A DNA stretch of 64,000 nt from Stenopsyche tienmushanensis (taxonomy: Eukaryota; Arthropoda; Insecta; Trichoptera; Stenopsychidae): contig WACJ01000363.1 of assembly GCA_008973525.1 (NCBI GenBank), positions 186,001-250,000 on the forward strand. Reading direction: 5' to 3'. Position 1 is the first letter of the stretch. The number at the start of each line of letters is the position of its first letter. A model generated the notes under the pieces. The model searched no databases, was not told the DNA's origin, and saw only the letters and a program-made list of their open reading frames with translations. Below, piece after piece: positions 21,291 through 33,311 of the stretch. The position numbers and the translations under genes are program-made.

Positions 21291-23267
21291 GCTTAACATT
21301 ATCACGGTCCGATAGTAAAACGAACCCACGTGTGTGCACTTTTGTCATCACTAATAAATCTTTTCCTGCTTAAAACACATATTCTGAGAAATCCACTTTA
21401 CAACGTCTCTTCTCCAGCGTCCATCAGGCTGAGTAATAGTTTAACTTAACTCAACATTGTCGCATTATGTTAATGAATAAGTTTATTTATGCAAATAAAT
21501 TACGTTATGATATTAAATTGAGCTTTTCGTACCCTGTTAAAAATTGACACATTTATTCATACATTTTCAATGAGTTCCAGCGCTAAACAAAATAGCGTTA
21601 TACGAGGTCATCTTATCATATAAATAGTATATTGTTTATCATAAATTAGCTATATCGCAGAAAACTTGTGTTTATACTGTAATAATATTAAACACGAGGC
21701 TAGTTTGCATGAGAGTATAAAAGCAACAAAATCATGCATGATTTCGGGGAATACCAATACCGTATGCGATTTCGGGGAATCCCACAACAACCGAATAATA
21801 TTGAAACAACGTTAAACGGAGTCTTACTGTATTTAATTTATATCTTTGAAAAACATGGTTCTGATAGTAGTATTTTTCAACTAATAAAAAATTAACAAAC
21901 CAACCTAAAAAAATACTGAATGTAAAATAAACATCAAGTATCAAAAAATGTTTTTAAAGTTAAAAATATACAAGTGTTCGGTTAAAAATGTGCCAATATT
22001 TGCATAGAGGTCCTCCCCGAAGCCTTAATTTAATATTATCTCAATTTCGCTTATATTCCACGGTGGATTTTTCCGCCATCCCGTATAAAAGTGTCTACAA
22101 TTGGCGATGAGCAGTGTTCTATTTCTACGGCGATCGTTTTATTGTCTTAAGGATAATGTGTTCAAAGCTTCAGAATTCCCATTATTCCCGTACGATGCTT
22201 GGCTTTGCACAGTGATGGAAGCCATGCCACGGGCGGCCTTTCAGAGTTTTTAATTTCCTTACAAAATTAAAGAAAAACATAGAAAAACTTTTAACCATGG
22301 CGAGTGGGAACGCCTTCCCAACAAATGAGGCGGTGAACAACTTTTTTTTATTATTCATCCGTCCCCTTTCTCATCCAGTGTTTTAATTTCCCCTCTCGTT
22401 TTTTACATCTTCTTCGCAAATTGAACTTTTCTGCAAAGGTTAACAAGTAACTTTCGTAAAGAGTGAAATACAAAATAAATTACGGGACCTTTTAAAAAGA
22501 GGCCTTTATGCGATTATACCTTTCGGTAAGATGGATAATCGGAGGTGGGCGGAAGTTCGCTCAAACTTTATTAATATGAATTTCATACATCAACGCTGGG
22601 ACACATTTGTCGCGAAATGAGATTTTCGCAAAAAGGATAACGAAATCCGGAATAATGAAATGCATTGTTTTGATATATGTCATCTTCCAACCCTTGCGCG
22701 TTATCTCATTGAGGCGCCTATTCCACGCTCGGTATCCTTCATCCCTTCGTTAATGAGCGAGCTGGGGGTTGACTCCAATTAGCATCGCAACGATAATGTT
22801 CTTAAAAGGCGAAATAAGTACGTGGCATAAATTTCATTTGTATACGCCTTACACGTTTTTTTCGCGTTGGTACGTTTTCATCCCGAAACGCTACTAATTG
22901 AAAGCTTTTCAGTTATGCGTAAATGAAATATAATCCTCACCCAAAACAGTGATATTATACATTAAAAGGCTGTCTCGGATTCAGCGTATTTTAACGATGT
23001 GCTGTCGACTCAAATAATATTTATTAATACGTCGTTGCCATGTAATATGCTCAAATTAGTAATCCGATACAAACGTTGCGAAACAGTGATCTTTGGGACG
23101 TAAAGGTTCCGATGTAATATACATTATGTAATTCATAATCCATACGAGGAACATCCATTCGGATTTATTTTTAATTCCTTGAAACCCATCAAGGGCAAAA
23201 GTTATTTTCATCTTGATATATTTATATTTATAAACCCATTTATCGCAAAATGTTTTAAAGCTTTAGT
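21291..23267. other. intergenic DNA with GC-richer unique sequence at 22.0-22.9 kb
   Basis: The left part is AT-rich. It includes an octamer-like TATGCAAATAAATT at about 21488 and a duplicated GATTTCGGGGAAT phrase at 21740 and 21768. Between 22010 and 22900 the sequence is more complex and not shared with other places here. It could be old host DNA, but no exon, RNA gene or clear regulatory cluster is demonstrable. Confidence 0.4.
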
Positions 23268-23650
23268 GTGATCATTTGGTCACGCAAATATATGTTATCT
23301 CAGTTCAATCATGGGGAATTAACTGCAGGACAAAGACCTCTTCAATATCACTTTATAGGAAAGGGCCATATCGGCCAACATTTAAAGATATCAGAAGGCC
23401 GAGTATTCACCAATTTGCATCAAAATTTGTTCATGATAAAGCTCTGTTCGAAGTGGGTACCGCGTTTGCTTACAATCGATCAAATTCAACAACGGGTCGA
23501 CAATTAAAATAATTGTTTCATCACAATCAATTTCATTCCGATAGGGATTGTTTATGGTTTTCAGAGACTAAATAATTTTCTTCGAAGGTTAAAGAAGTAA
23601 TGAAGCCTCTTTTAATGTTCATGTGATCATATGGTCACGCATATGTATAC
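23268..23650 (+). mobile_element. mariner-superfamily fragment (LCSKWVP lineage), copy 1
   Basis: An open stretch at 23268-23507 ends with LKISEGRV, then HQNLFMIKLCSKWVPRLLT and IDQIQQRV. This is the linker between the helix-turn-helix and catalytic domains in a mariner-type transposase lineage. The catalytic domain is absent. A 16-bp near-palindrome, GTGATCATTTGGTCAC, begins the segment at 23268. GTGATCATATGGTCAC recurs at 23623, each followed by GCAWAT, as a direct repeat. A related fragment of the same protein lies at 56230. Confidence 0.6.
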
Positions 23651-23779
23651 TATGCATATGTATAAAACCCAAATCAATTGAGTCATAAATAGTTGCCGGC
23701 GAAAAAAAGCCTTCATAATTATTCGGTTTTATCCTTGTTGAATTATCCATATTGATAAGTATAGGGATATCATTAAATA

Positions 23780-25064
23780 TTGGGTTGGTGCAAAAGTTAA
23801 GGCCGTTTTTTATGATCCTAGGTAAAAATTTTTTTTTTTCAAAAATGATGAATAGCATCTTCTTTTAAATGATTCCATTGTATAAAGGATGCTTTCCCTC
23901 TACTTTCTATTCAGTTTTGGCCTGGCCAGAGTACAGTGAAAAGCCCTTGTATTTTTTCAAAATGTCGGTCGATAAAGTGCATTTACGTCATTTTTTACTT
24001 TATGAATTCCGAAAAGACAATACCGCGAGTGTGAAAACCAAAAACATTTGCGAAGTGTATGGAACAGATGTCATCAAAGTTCGACAGGTACGAAAATGTT
24101 TTACAAAATTCCGATCTGGGGATTTTTCACTAATTGATAAACCACATATCGGGCGGCCATTGAAGTCTGATGACGACAAGTTTAAAGTCATAATTGACAC
24201 CAATCCACGTCTAACCACCAGGGAGATCGCGTCGATGATGGGAGTCAACCAAAGAATCGTATTAAGATATTTGAAGGGTATGGGGATGGTTTCGCGGTAC
24301 GACGTTTGGATACCTCATCAATTGTCGGCTGCCAATTTATTGGATAGTGTTTCAACGTGCGTTACTTTGAGTGCGACACAAAAATGTGAACCTTTTTTGC
24401 ATCGTTTGGTAATGGAAGATGAGAAATGGGTCGTGTACAACAACGTGACAAGAAAAAGACATTGGGCTATACCTGGACAAGCCCCATTAACAACTTTGAA
24501 GTCCGAAATCCACAAAAATAAGTTATGCTTTGTGTTTGGTGGGATTGAAAGGGTATTGTATATTTTGAACTCTTGGAACCCAATCAGACAATTACAGCAG
24601 AACGATATTGTCAGAAATTATCCAAATTGAACATCGCCCTTCAAAAGAATAGACCAGAATTGGTAAACAGAAAAGGGGTAGTGTTTCATCACGACAACGC
24701 GCGACCACGTAAGACTTTGATGACCCAACACAAGCTAAATGAGTTGAATTGGGATATTATCAAGCATCCACCGTGCTCTACAGATCTTGCTCCTTCCGAT
24801 ATTTATTTATTCCGATCACTGCAAAATGTTTTAAATGATAAAAAAGTTGATACAATAGAGCAGGTAAAAACATCCCTTACTACATTTTTCGCATCAAAAT
24901 CCACGGAATTTTACACTAATGGTATTAAAAAGTTGATAGAAAGATATAAGAAGGTTATAAGAACAGATAGAAATTATATAATTGATTAAATAAATACTAC
25001 AAGTCTAAAAAAAAAAGTTTAATTGTATATGTAAAAAACGGCCCTAACTTTTGCACCAACCCAA
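23780..25064 (+). mobile_element. near-complete mariner transposon, 1285 bp
   Basis: It is flanked by TA at 23778-23779 and 25065-25066. The left terminus is TTGGGTTGGTGCAAAAGTTA followed by AGGCCGTTTTT. The right terminus is its inverted copy with a small difference (GGGCCGTTTTTT). Length and layout are standard for mariner: ends of about 30 bp, short untranslated parts, and one transposase gene. The terminus spelling TTGGGTTGGTGCAAAAGT resembles that of the cecropia subfamily (Hsmar1-like), from memory. Both ends are intact enough to be bound, but the gene is broken, so the element could move only with help from another copy. Confidence 0.95.
23962..24989 (+). pseudogene. mariner transposase with one frameshift and one nonsense codon
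   Basis: Mariner transposase is the DDE cut-and-paste enzyme that excises and inserts at TA. The ATG at 23962 begins MSVDKVHLRHFLLYEF, and the full length would be about 342 codons, normal for the family. Residues 1-110 contain two helix-turn-helix motifs (REIASMMGVNQRIVLRYL near 90-107). WIPHQL is the linker. The first catalytic Asp lies in MEDEKW near residue 153. The second is in HHDNARP (codon 24693). The third is in DLAPSD (codon 24798), giving the mariner signature D34D. One base is missing near 24522 compared with the family's reading, and TGA at 24546-24548 replaces an expected Trp. YSPD is CSTD. These few defects suggest fairly recent inactivation. Confidence 0.93.
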
Positions 25065-25141
25065 TAGTTATGAGTCTTATAAATCTTTCGATAATAGTTA
25101 GCCATGTCACATCTTGTGTTATAGCATTTTTTATCCGTAGA

Positions 25142-25640
25142 ATGAAAAATCAAAACGTGCATTTTCGCCTTACAATGCTTTGTGAGTTTAAACAAGGTAA
25201 CAATGGTATGGCTATGGGTAATAGTCGCTCGGGAGATGAGATCCTGAAAAATGAACAAAAGGCAGTTCGCCCTTCTGGCTTTGATGAAGACATTTTAAAG
25301 GCGCTATTAGAGCAAAATCCACATCAATCTACAAAAGGAATTGTTCACCATGAGCTTTTAAATCGAAATTAAACAATCAGTGCCGATAAATACACTCAAC
25401 TTCAAGAAAAACGTCCTTCTCTCGTCAATTGGAAAAATATCATACTGTTACACGATAATTCAAAACTGTATACAGCAAAGTCAACTTAGCAAAAATCTCT
25501 GGACTTTGCTCTAACTGACAACCACACAAATATTATATCCGACTTAACATATTAGTAAACCTGCTAAATTTTATAAAGAGGTTAATAATAAGCTACCAGT
25601 AAAATGGGAGAGATCGAAAAAAAATCGGCAATTATTTATG
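25142..25640 (+). pseudogene. transposase relic of the older mariner
   Basis: It begins MKNQNVHFRLTMLCEFKQG, the usual N-terminal helix region, then reads SRSGDEILKNEQKA and LLEQNPHQSTKGI. At about 25360 it jumps to NRNXTISADKYTQ and then LVNWKNIILLHDNSKLYTAKST, which surrounds the second catalytic Asp. Everything between, including the first catalytic Asp, is deleted. After 25500 only a C-terminal tail with KFYK and KLPVKWERS-like pieces is left. Several stops occur. Judged by peptide spelling and ends, it is a different mariner lineage from the one inserted in it. Confidence 0.8.
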
Positions 25641-25650
25641 ACTCAACCTA

Positions 25651-28500
25651 ATAAAAATGACACACGTGTACTTCAAATTGCAATAAAGCAATTAGACTCA
25701 CATAAAAATTACTCCTAATTGTAAATGATATAATATACATAAGAAACTCCTGTATCTGATATTGTATTAATTATATTAGAGATATATAGAGATATGATAA
25801 ACCTCTGACTGAAAAATTTCAAAACTTATTATTTTATGCAAATCTGGATTACTTTCATATTAATCTTAATGATGCTAAAGAGGACGAAAGACTGCATCAA
25901 GATATAATATTTATACTGCTTCATGCTCCAAATGAAACATGTTTAAATTGAATACAAGCTGATAATCTCAAGAAAATTTCCCTTATAAAATTAAAATTGA
26001 TGGATATTTCCAAAATAAGAATTATATTTTTGTTATAGAATTTTTAAATTTTAAGGTCGTATTTTTTGTAAATAATTTGCTAAATATTAGCAAATTTGAC
26101 AATTGGATTATAGATTATAATGCCCTTATTTTCTCAAATGATATCGATTGTTACCTAATGGTCACATTTATTTCTGAACTTAAATTATTAAGTAATTGAT
26201 CAATTAATACGTGTGATAAAAAAATATAATACATGTGATCGATTTCAAATCATTTGATAAAAGTACCGAGAATTTTTAATCGAAAAAGTTTTAGGATAAT
26301 TTTTTAGGGTTATTTAACTACTTTGCTACTGTTAAAAGTAGCTTATAAATCATTCTAAGCATAGGATATTCATGCAAAAATTACAAGTGACGATTTCATA
26401 GCGCAAATCAGCGAAATTTAAAGCCCCATTCATTCATTAAGTTTCTGCGTTAAAAAAACTATAAACCACTTTTATGGTTAAAACACGTTTTTATGCGCTC
26501 ATCCTGCATCATTATCGTGGTTTACTGTCAGTTTTGTATAAAGACGAGGCTTTATTCATTGCCAAATTAATGTCCCCATAAAGATATGTTATAATTTCAT
26601 ATTTCGTACTATCGCTGTTTCAAAACCTGTCATAAACATTGAATCAAAATAATTTACGGACGCGCTTTAATCGGCGCTTATGGCAGATTATGGACATTTT
26701 TGGGCCCAATGAAAAGTTTGATTGGGGCAAATTATTTGGTCTGATGCGTTGCGGGATCTTTTGCGTTTTGTCTGATATGAAAATGGAAAAAGTCGACTTG
26801 GAACGAGCCAAGACCATCCATTACGAGATTCTGAAGAATTCACAAAAAGCGCGCTCCGACTTGCGCCAGTGCCGCATTGTGAGAGTAGAAACGTCATACT
26901 GCCGGAATTCTGAAGTAGAACCCAGAAGACTTCGGATAGAAAACATCACCAGGAGAGACCGGGATGGATTATATTTTTGTAAAAGCTATTAGGAATAATG
27001 TGTCATTTGCAGGGTCTATTTCATCCATCACTCGCGGGGCTGTTGCCTCGCTGGTTGCGTCCTCCTTTCTCTTCCTCCGTCGGGAAGCAGTTTTTCCTGC
27101 TCGTCCTCTCTCTTTTAATGGTTGTTGGGGTGTATTCGCTTTTTTCCATTTTCTTGATAGAAATGAACACGGCTGCCGAGAGGGGTGCAGCGAGGGTTTC
27201 TCGCCGTGGATTCAGCTTCCGCGAAAAGGGCTTAATACATCTTTGAGTGAGAACGTTGTATTAACTTCGCGGGGGTGAGATGAAAACTTTGAAATTTCGC
27301 GAAATTGAGATGTTATTAGGGAACCTTGGCTTTGTAGTCAGGATAATATCGAAAACATTTTATTCAACTTGAGGCTTGGTATTTTTTAATTTTCGTACAA
27401 AGGAGGAGCAACCGAGTACACCTTTATTCAATACATAGATCTATACGTTAAAAGCTACCCTTATTATTTCTTCAAACCATAAGGAATACATTCGATACAA
27501 AAAAAACCTTTACGTATAAAATAAGAATAACTATTCAATATAACGAAATATTTCACTATCTATTTTAATATTATATATTTAAATAACAGCATGTTTGTTC
27601 ATTATACATGAATTGATGAATTGATTAATAGTTTTCAAATTTAAACTAGAATAAACTTCTTTGATGTCAATCTTTAATTGCATTTAAAAAAAAATGGTAA
27701 TCGCTTGTATTTTAATGTTTCAGGGGCTTTTGTCGACTTCTCGAGCTCTTATTTCGTTACCTTCGCAGCTGCGACAGTCCCCGTTCATCATCTTATTCGG
27801 CTGCGGAGATCACACCCAGGGGTCACTTGGAACGCAGCGGATGGCAAAAGGACGACCCAAAAGACAGAAAAGGACAACAATCAAAATATTGAATTCTCTT
27901 TAATATTCCACGCAAAAAATTCAAACTTTACTCTCTATACTTTAACGGATTTTATGAACTCCCTAGTCAATGTGAATTCTTAGCAAAAATAATATTTATG
28001 GCTATTTTTAAAATGACCAAACTGTTGTCGGAATATTTTGGTTCACGCAGTAGTATAAATATTTAATTTTCTAGGTTATTTAAATGTGGAAAGTCTTAAT
28101 CTGTTTTTTGTAATATAGCTTTCACACTGTTTATTTTAAACGAAATTTTGCAAACTACTTCAAGAAAGTCTTTGATCAGCTTTATCATCACTAAATACAA
28201 AATCAAAAATTCTATTTAAATTTTTTGTATATTTGCTCCAAAAATTCTATTTAAATTTTAATGTTGATAATAAAAAACCCAAACAATGAAATTGGGAAAA
28301 AATTGTTACCAATATCACTACAGTGTATGTGTTAAAATATTGATGGCAATCTAAACAGTTTCTGTGCTGAATTGAAACTCAACAAAACCTAAAGACACCT
28401 TATTAATAATTTGGAGCAGCGAGCGACACTGAAAACTTGAGGATATATTCAGATCATAATTTAAATTGAATGAGTGTTAAAATAAAGGCACATAGGTGCA
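25651..28500. other. intergenic DNA with GC-richer island at 26.64-27.29 kb
   Basis: From 25651 to 26600 it is AT-rich and empty. From 26640 to 27290 and again at 27720-27860 the DNA is GC-richer and open in several frames of about 80-117 codons on both strands. None has a recognisable domain, and the frames overlap as expected from composition. From 27880 to 28500 it is AT-rich again. The same AAAATTCTATTTAAATTTT phrase occurs twice at 28205-28260. Confidence 0.4.
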
Positions 28501-28504
28501 CTTT

Positions 28505-29420
28505 TACTATGAGCATTAGGGTGGTCCTTATTTGGGTCTAAAAAATATTTTTTTTCGAATGTTCGACCGATCAACATCACATTTGTTTTTCCACCCTAAA
28601 TAACCATTTCACGTTTTTTTTATTTTTTTAAAATAATATTTAGGGGTCGCTACCAATGTTTTCAAGGTTACTTATTAATACAAAACATTTACATGTAAAA
28701 TCGATGTTTAGATTACAAGTAAGGATGCCATTTCAATACTAAAATCATAGATAATCAGGATACAAGGGTTGATTTTTTTGTATTCAGGATATTTCTTTCT
28801 GTAAGCTTTTACTAATAAAAACAAATATTGCTTTTGCTCTTCATCGATTATCATCAATTTATTATATTTCTTCATTAAGGCAACACCACGCTCAGCAATA
28901 TCATTCACTACTCGAATATAATGGACCATTTTCTTTGCAGAGCTTTAAAACCAGAGTCATCCTTCCAAGTTTCAATATCATCATTCAAAATCCGACAGGG
29001 TTTGAAGCCAATATTTTATATATATTATGACTGTGAAAAGACAAATATCTTTCACTGCTTTTATTTCCCTTTTCATCAGTTTAAACTGATGTTTAAATTT
29101 AAAAAGATCAAGTACTACGTAGCTTTAGTCAATTATTTAGCACGGTTTAGATCAGCAGGCCTTCTAAATGAAACTTTTTTTTAGCAATTCCTCCCAAGTA
29201 AATGATGGTAAGATTCAGTAACTTTCTATAGTCATCCCGAGATTTATACACTTGAAGTAGTTTTTGAGCAAAAAAAATCCTGCTTGCAGTAACATTTTCT
29301 ATGATTTTTGTGGACGTGGTATCAAAAATTACTGTTTTATAATCATTTTGATCAATTTGTCTCAGTTTTTCTTAAGCCTTTAAAACAATTGGATATCAGG
29401 AGCACTAGACGGACCGAGAG
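28505..29420 (-). mobile_element. unclassified transposon-type element, copy 1 (relic)
   Basis: The left end carries TAGGGTGGTCCTTATTTGGG, and the same AGGGTGG start followed by ATCACATTTGTTTTTCCACC occurs at 50661. On the minus strand there are pieces of one protein. Its C-terminus near 28708-28929 has VNDIAERGVALMKKYNKL and EEQKQYLFLLVKAYRKKYPE. Further upstream in the gene are YKSRDDYRKLL near 29220-29250 and TVIFDTTS near 29320. I recall this block order from long, repeat-borne arthropod and cnidarian proteins of unknown function, but I cannot name the superfamily. The copy has a deletion and frame changes between blocks and cannot make a product. Confidence 0.6.
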
Positions 29421-31027
29421 ATTGACTCACTACAGCTTCTAATATAATTCCAATATATGATGGCGACATTCCAGGCAAAGCATATATTATTATATTTTCT
29501 GCTCCAGAAGAACACAAGTACTATTTCTTAAGCCGGTGTTTACAGCTTTAGTGTTAAAACATAAATGTAATACTTAATTAATTGTAATACACTAATAGAA
29601 GGTAACTTAAGACTGATGCAGATTTGGTATTGATTGGTCGATAAGTCAGATATTGGTTTTAGTTTTAATTAATGAACTCTCGTCACTGCTTATGAAAGCC
29701 ATGATAAGTTGAAATAAGTACGTATAATTTGAGAAACAAAAAGCTCTCTCTAATGATTGAAATTGAAATGAGGAGCAGGGCAGGGTTCAATCTCAATACG
29801 TACCCACAGAAAAAAATTAAGAAAGGGGTGAAGGGTTGACTATAGTGAAGTAGTGAGTCTTTCTGCATACTATTCCACTTCAAAGTAGACTAATAAACAT
29901 ACCAGAATCAATAAATCAGATTAATAGTTAAGAAGCCATTTAACGTTTTTCCTGAAACTTTAACATTAAATTATTATTTGATAGAGAATGAAAGCGTATT
30001 TTGGAACCCTCATAAAATAGTTAATACAATTTAAAGTATTTGCTTTATTATCTTTAACTATTACTATCACCATTAGCAAAAACTGTTAATTTGATCATAA
30101 AATTAAGCTTAGTGTTAATTTGATTATAGTTATGACTTTTGCCCATATAATGACGATTGAAATGAATTCACTTAAAATAACATCCAGACTCACCCGCCCA
30201 CATTTAAAGATGAATTGAATTTGAGTCCAATATCTGAATAATCAGCAAATGAAATCCACATATTCACATGGATGAATCAATTCAATCATAAATACATATG
30301 ATGATCATTTCAGTTGAAAAAATCTCATCAAATAGCAGGAAATATCCTTTTTCCCCAGTTAATTCAATTGCACTGAAAAACCTCGACTGCATTGAAAGCA
30401 ACGACCTCAATAGATTTCCACGCATAATTAAAACGGTTATTCGTTCTACGCAACTGAGAGGATGTGCATTTTAAAAATTATCTCGAAATCATTTTAACTA
30501 TTGTACAACTTCATCTTTAATTACATTCAATGCAGTTCTTTATTGTTCAAGTTTATCGCGCTTCGGACGCCACGACCGGATGCGCAATGTTCTGCATTTA
30601 ATGTGCGATTCTATGAAGCGCCTTTATGTTCTTTTGTCTATGTTTTATCAATTTGATGCTTGCTGTTTGGATATATTCAGCAATTAAAGCGCACAAATCG
30701 CGAAGAAATCAGAACAACCGCGGATGACGATGAATAATGTTGATGAGCGCATTCAAATTGCGGTGCTACAACTCATGACTCAATTGCTGAAGGATTAACA
30801 AGTTCAATTGTGCAACAAAGCAATTTCAATTGTAATAATCGCAGAAAATGATATTTAATGTAGATATAAATGGTCATCCAAATATTGATACATTGGGATA
30901 GATCTTGGACTTATTATTAAGGTTCTGGTACAGATCTGTATCGATATTATTAATCACCCCGAACCAAGTTTACTTGATCCTTATTTTTTAACAAATAAAT
31001 ACTGAAACGCCTATAAGTCACTTATAA
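29421..31027. other. AT-rich intergenic DNA
   Basis: No repeat or frame is recognised. The first 100 bases may be a further decayed part of the element to the left. GC content rises slightly around 30540-30740 without any identifiable feature. Confidence 0.45.
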
Positions 31028-31272
31028 AGGGGGTCATCCAGAAAGTAAGATTACAATATTTATGCAAGATCGAAGAATGCTTGTATCTATTATATGCCAG
31101 TGTCAGAAACATACATGAGCTTTCGGTAAAAATTGGCGGTGGTATTGTTTTGCAAAGTCAAACAATAAATAAGAAGGTGGCGGGAGCGCGTGACGACCTC
31201 TCCATCGGAAGAATTTACTGTGACTGAAAAAAATGGCCGACAAACACGCAAGGTGCGCCAACTTTGAAACAA
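31028..31272. repeat. terminal fragment of a mariner-type element
   Basis: It starts with GGGTCATCCAGAAAGTAAG, a phrase typical of mariner-like termini. It contains GGTGGCGGGAGCGCGTGACG, CCATCGGAAGAATTTACTGT and AATGGCCGACAAACACGC. The last three also occur in order at 47063-47135 and, inverted, at 46570-46640. No transposase sequence is present, so this is a solo or deleted end. Confidence 0.6.
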
Positions 31273-33311
31273 TTCTCGTATGTTAGATCGAGTCCTATAT
31301 GTATTTGTTTAGGGTCGCCTAGGAACGATTGATTTGCAATAATAATTATAATAATATAAAATTTTGTTTAAAAATTATCATAAATTCATTTGCTTATAGA
31401 TCATTTATTATTTAAATAATTCTAATTGGAAGCCATCACATAAAACTCTTCATTCCTTAAGCAAACTTCAACTTTTCAGACTTCTATTATTTTAGGTGTA
31501 TAATACAGTAACTTAATTTTAAATCAAAGTAATAATTATATACATAGACTTAAGAAATTCTCAATTAATTAATATTTTTTATTTTCATACAAAAACAAGT
31601 AGACTTTGGATAAACAATTTGTGAAAGGAGAAGTTCAACGACCATTTTGTGAATTTCACATCTAAAAATATATTTTTAACGATAAGCGATTCTACCCTAA
31701 TAAGAAATTTCTTGCTCCAAAATACAAATTACCAAATATTATACGAAGCTCATTTTATTTATTATTTTCATGTAAATGTTTTACATTTATATCATCAAAA
31801 ATCAGATGGAAAATTCTCCACTCACATAAACATTTTTATATACATAATAATATGCGCGCGCATCTATATTTCTAATATGCATCAACGGCAATATGATTTT
31901 ATATATAATTTTTTACGTGCATAAAAATATGCTTATAAATCACTTAAGACACACTTCTATTATATGTGTGTCTATACGTAGCATAAAGCAACCACCAGAC
32001 AAGTAGCATGTCTATTTTATTATATATTACACAATACACAGCCTCATCTTTTAGCCTATATTTTCTGTTGATAAATGGAATAAAAGCAATACATAAATTA
32101 TTTTTTTAAGAGCTAAAAAAAATTACTTAAATAATTGAAGCGTTATTTCGAAGTTATCCAAAAAAGCCTATTATAAAAAAGGATCGGCTGTATATCATAT
32201 TTTTTCTACTAAATTATGCAAGGTAAGGACGCTTGATTGTTGATATAATTCAAGGTAAATCTGACAAAATTAGCTTTTAAGTGTATTCTGTTTCAATTAG
32301 GATATACTAGATGTTTGCCAATGACGCTGTAGATGGAATGCTGTAGCAAAGCCATCAAAATATTATACTTAGTCAAAGCCAACTACGGCAGATTGCAGTC
32401 GTTAATCGATATTCTGGTTTAGTTGCAGGTCGATTGATGTTGATGAGTGTTTTATGATAAATTGATATAAAGGCACACCCTGCAGGGCCTTGGCAAATGC
32501 AGAATTAGTCATGGAAAAGTCGGTCTGTCAATAAAAAAAATACTTTGTTCAGATATGCAAATAGTAATACGCAGTGAGAGTCTATGCAAATGGCGACTCG
32601 TTAATGTAAGGAATATGTTTCATTCTCAATTTGCATTATTGCGCATTCGGCTGAAATTTGCTTCCTGTGCATTCTTGGCCGACTGCGACGGCAATTTCAC
32701 ATTAGGTCGGGCTAAAACATGCAGGTGAGCTGTAAAGCGAGCACTGTAACTGTCATCGAGCAGCCCATCAACATGACGATGAACACGACCAAATAAAAGG
32801 CAATCCTGAGACGGCCTGTTGCGCTGATACTTATCAGACTGTGTAAAGATGAAGGAAATAAAACCGTATAACAATTTCGCGGTAGGACTTGTAAAAGTCA
32901 CTGCCGCATAACTACCACTTGTATGATTGTGTCTGCGGACTTGTTCGAAGGCTTTAATTGCAAGCCCTTTGCAGGAAAGGTGCTGATGAGATTAATGCGC
33001 TTCTCAAATATGCACAGTCACTTGTCTACCACTCGCCGTAATGTGATTAAGATCAGAAGCAATTTTTTCTCGTTTCCTATCCATGAATAGAGTGATTTAG
33101 CCGACGCTGTTGTTTCAGAGAAGATCAAGTACAATATTCCCTCGACAGTTACATTTCCTTCATGTACAAATTGTAGCTGACTTACAATAACACAATACGA
33201 GGTAGAAAATATAACATCGCGATATGAATCTACAGAAAATACCTTACAGCATAGATTTTATGCAAAACTAATTGTATATACAAAGTATTGTATAGTGATT
33301 TAGATCCTGGA
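31273..33311. other. intergenic DNA with two octamer motifs and a short dispersed repeat
   Basis: A copy of the short repeat shared with 9301-9372 lies at 31960-32042. Between 32330 and 33010 the DNA is more complex. ATGCAAAT occurs twice about 30 bp apart (around 32556 and 32584), the classic octamer for POU-domain factors. A 91-codon minus-strand frame at 32626-32901 shows no known domain. Regulatory function is only a possibility. Confidence 0.35.
31960..32042. repeat. short dispersed repeat, pair with 9301-9372
   Basis: It carries GTGTGTCTATACGTAGCATA, AAGCAACCACCAG, a small insertion, then TATTTTATTATATATTACAC and ACACAG. The insertion of roughly 10 bp relative to the 9.3-kb copy is CAAGTAGCATG-like. 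The class is unknown. Confidence 0.7.

Larger units (their letters stand above)
23676..25648 (+). mobile_element. older, internally deleted mariner split by a younger mariner
   Basis: The left terminus at 23676 reads AATTGAGTCATAAATAGTTG. The right terminus, read inward from 25648, is GGTTGAGTCATAAATAATTG. They are clear inverted repeats. TA follows the right end at 25649-25650. Inside, at 23780-25064, sits a complete younger mariner. With that removed, the older element is about 0.69 kb, so roughly half of a standard mariner is missing. Its transposase relic runs from 25142 to about 25640. Confidence 0.85.

Noticed and set aside
26639..27280. Cluster of open frames of 69-117 codons
   Set aside because: The frames overlap on both strands in GC-richer DNA, as expected when stop codons are rarer. 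None shows a domain.
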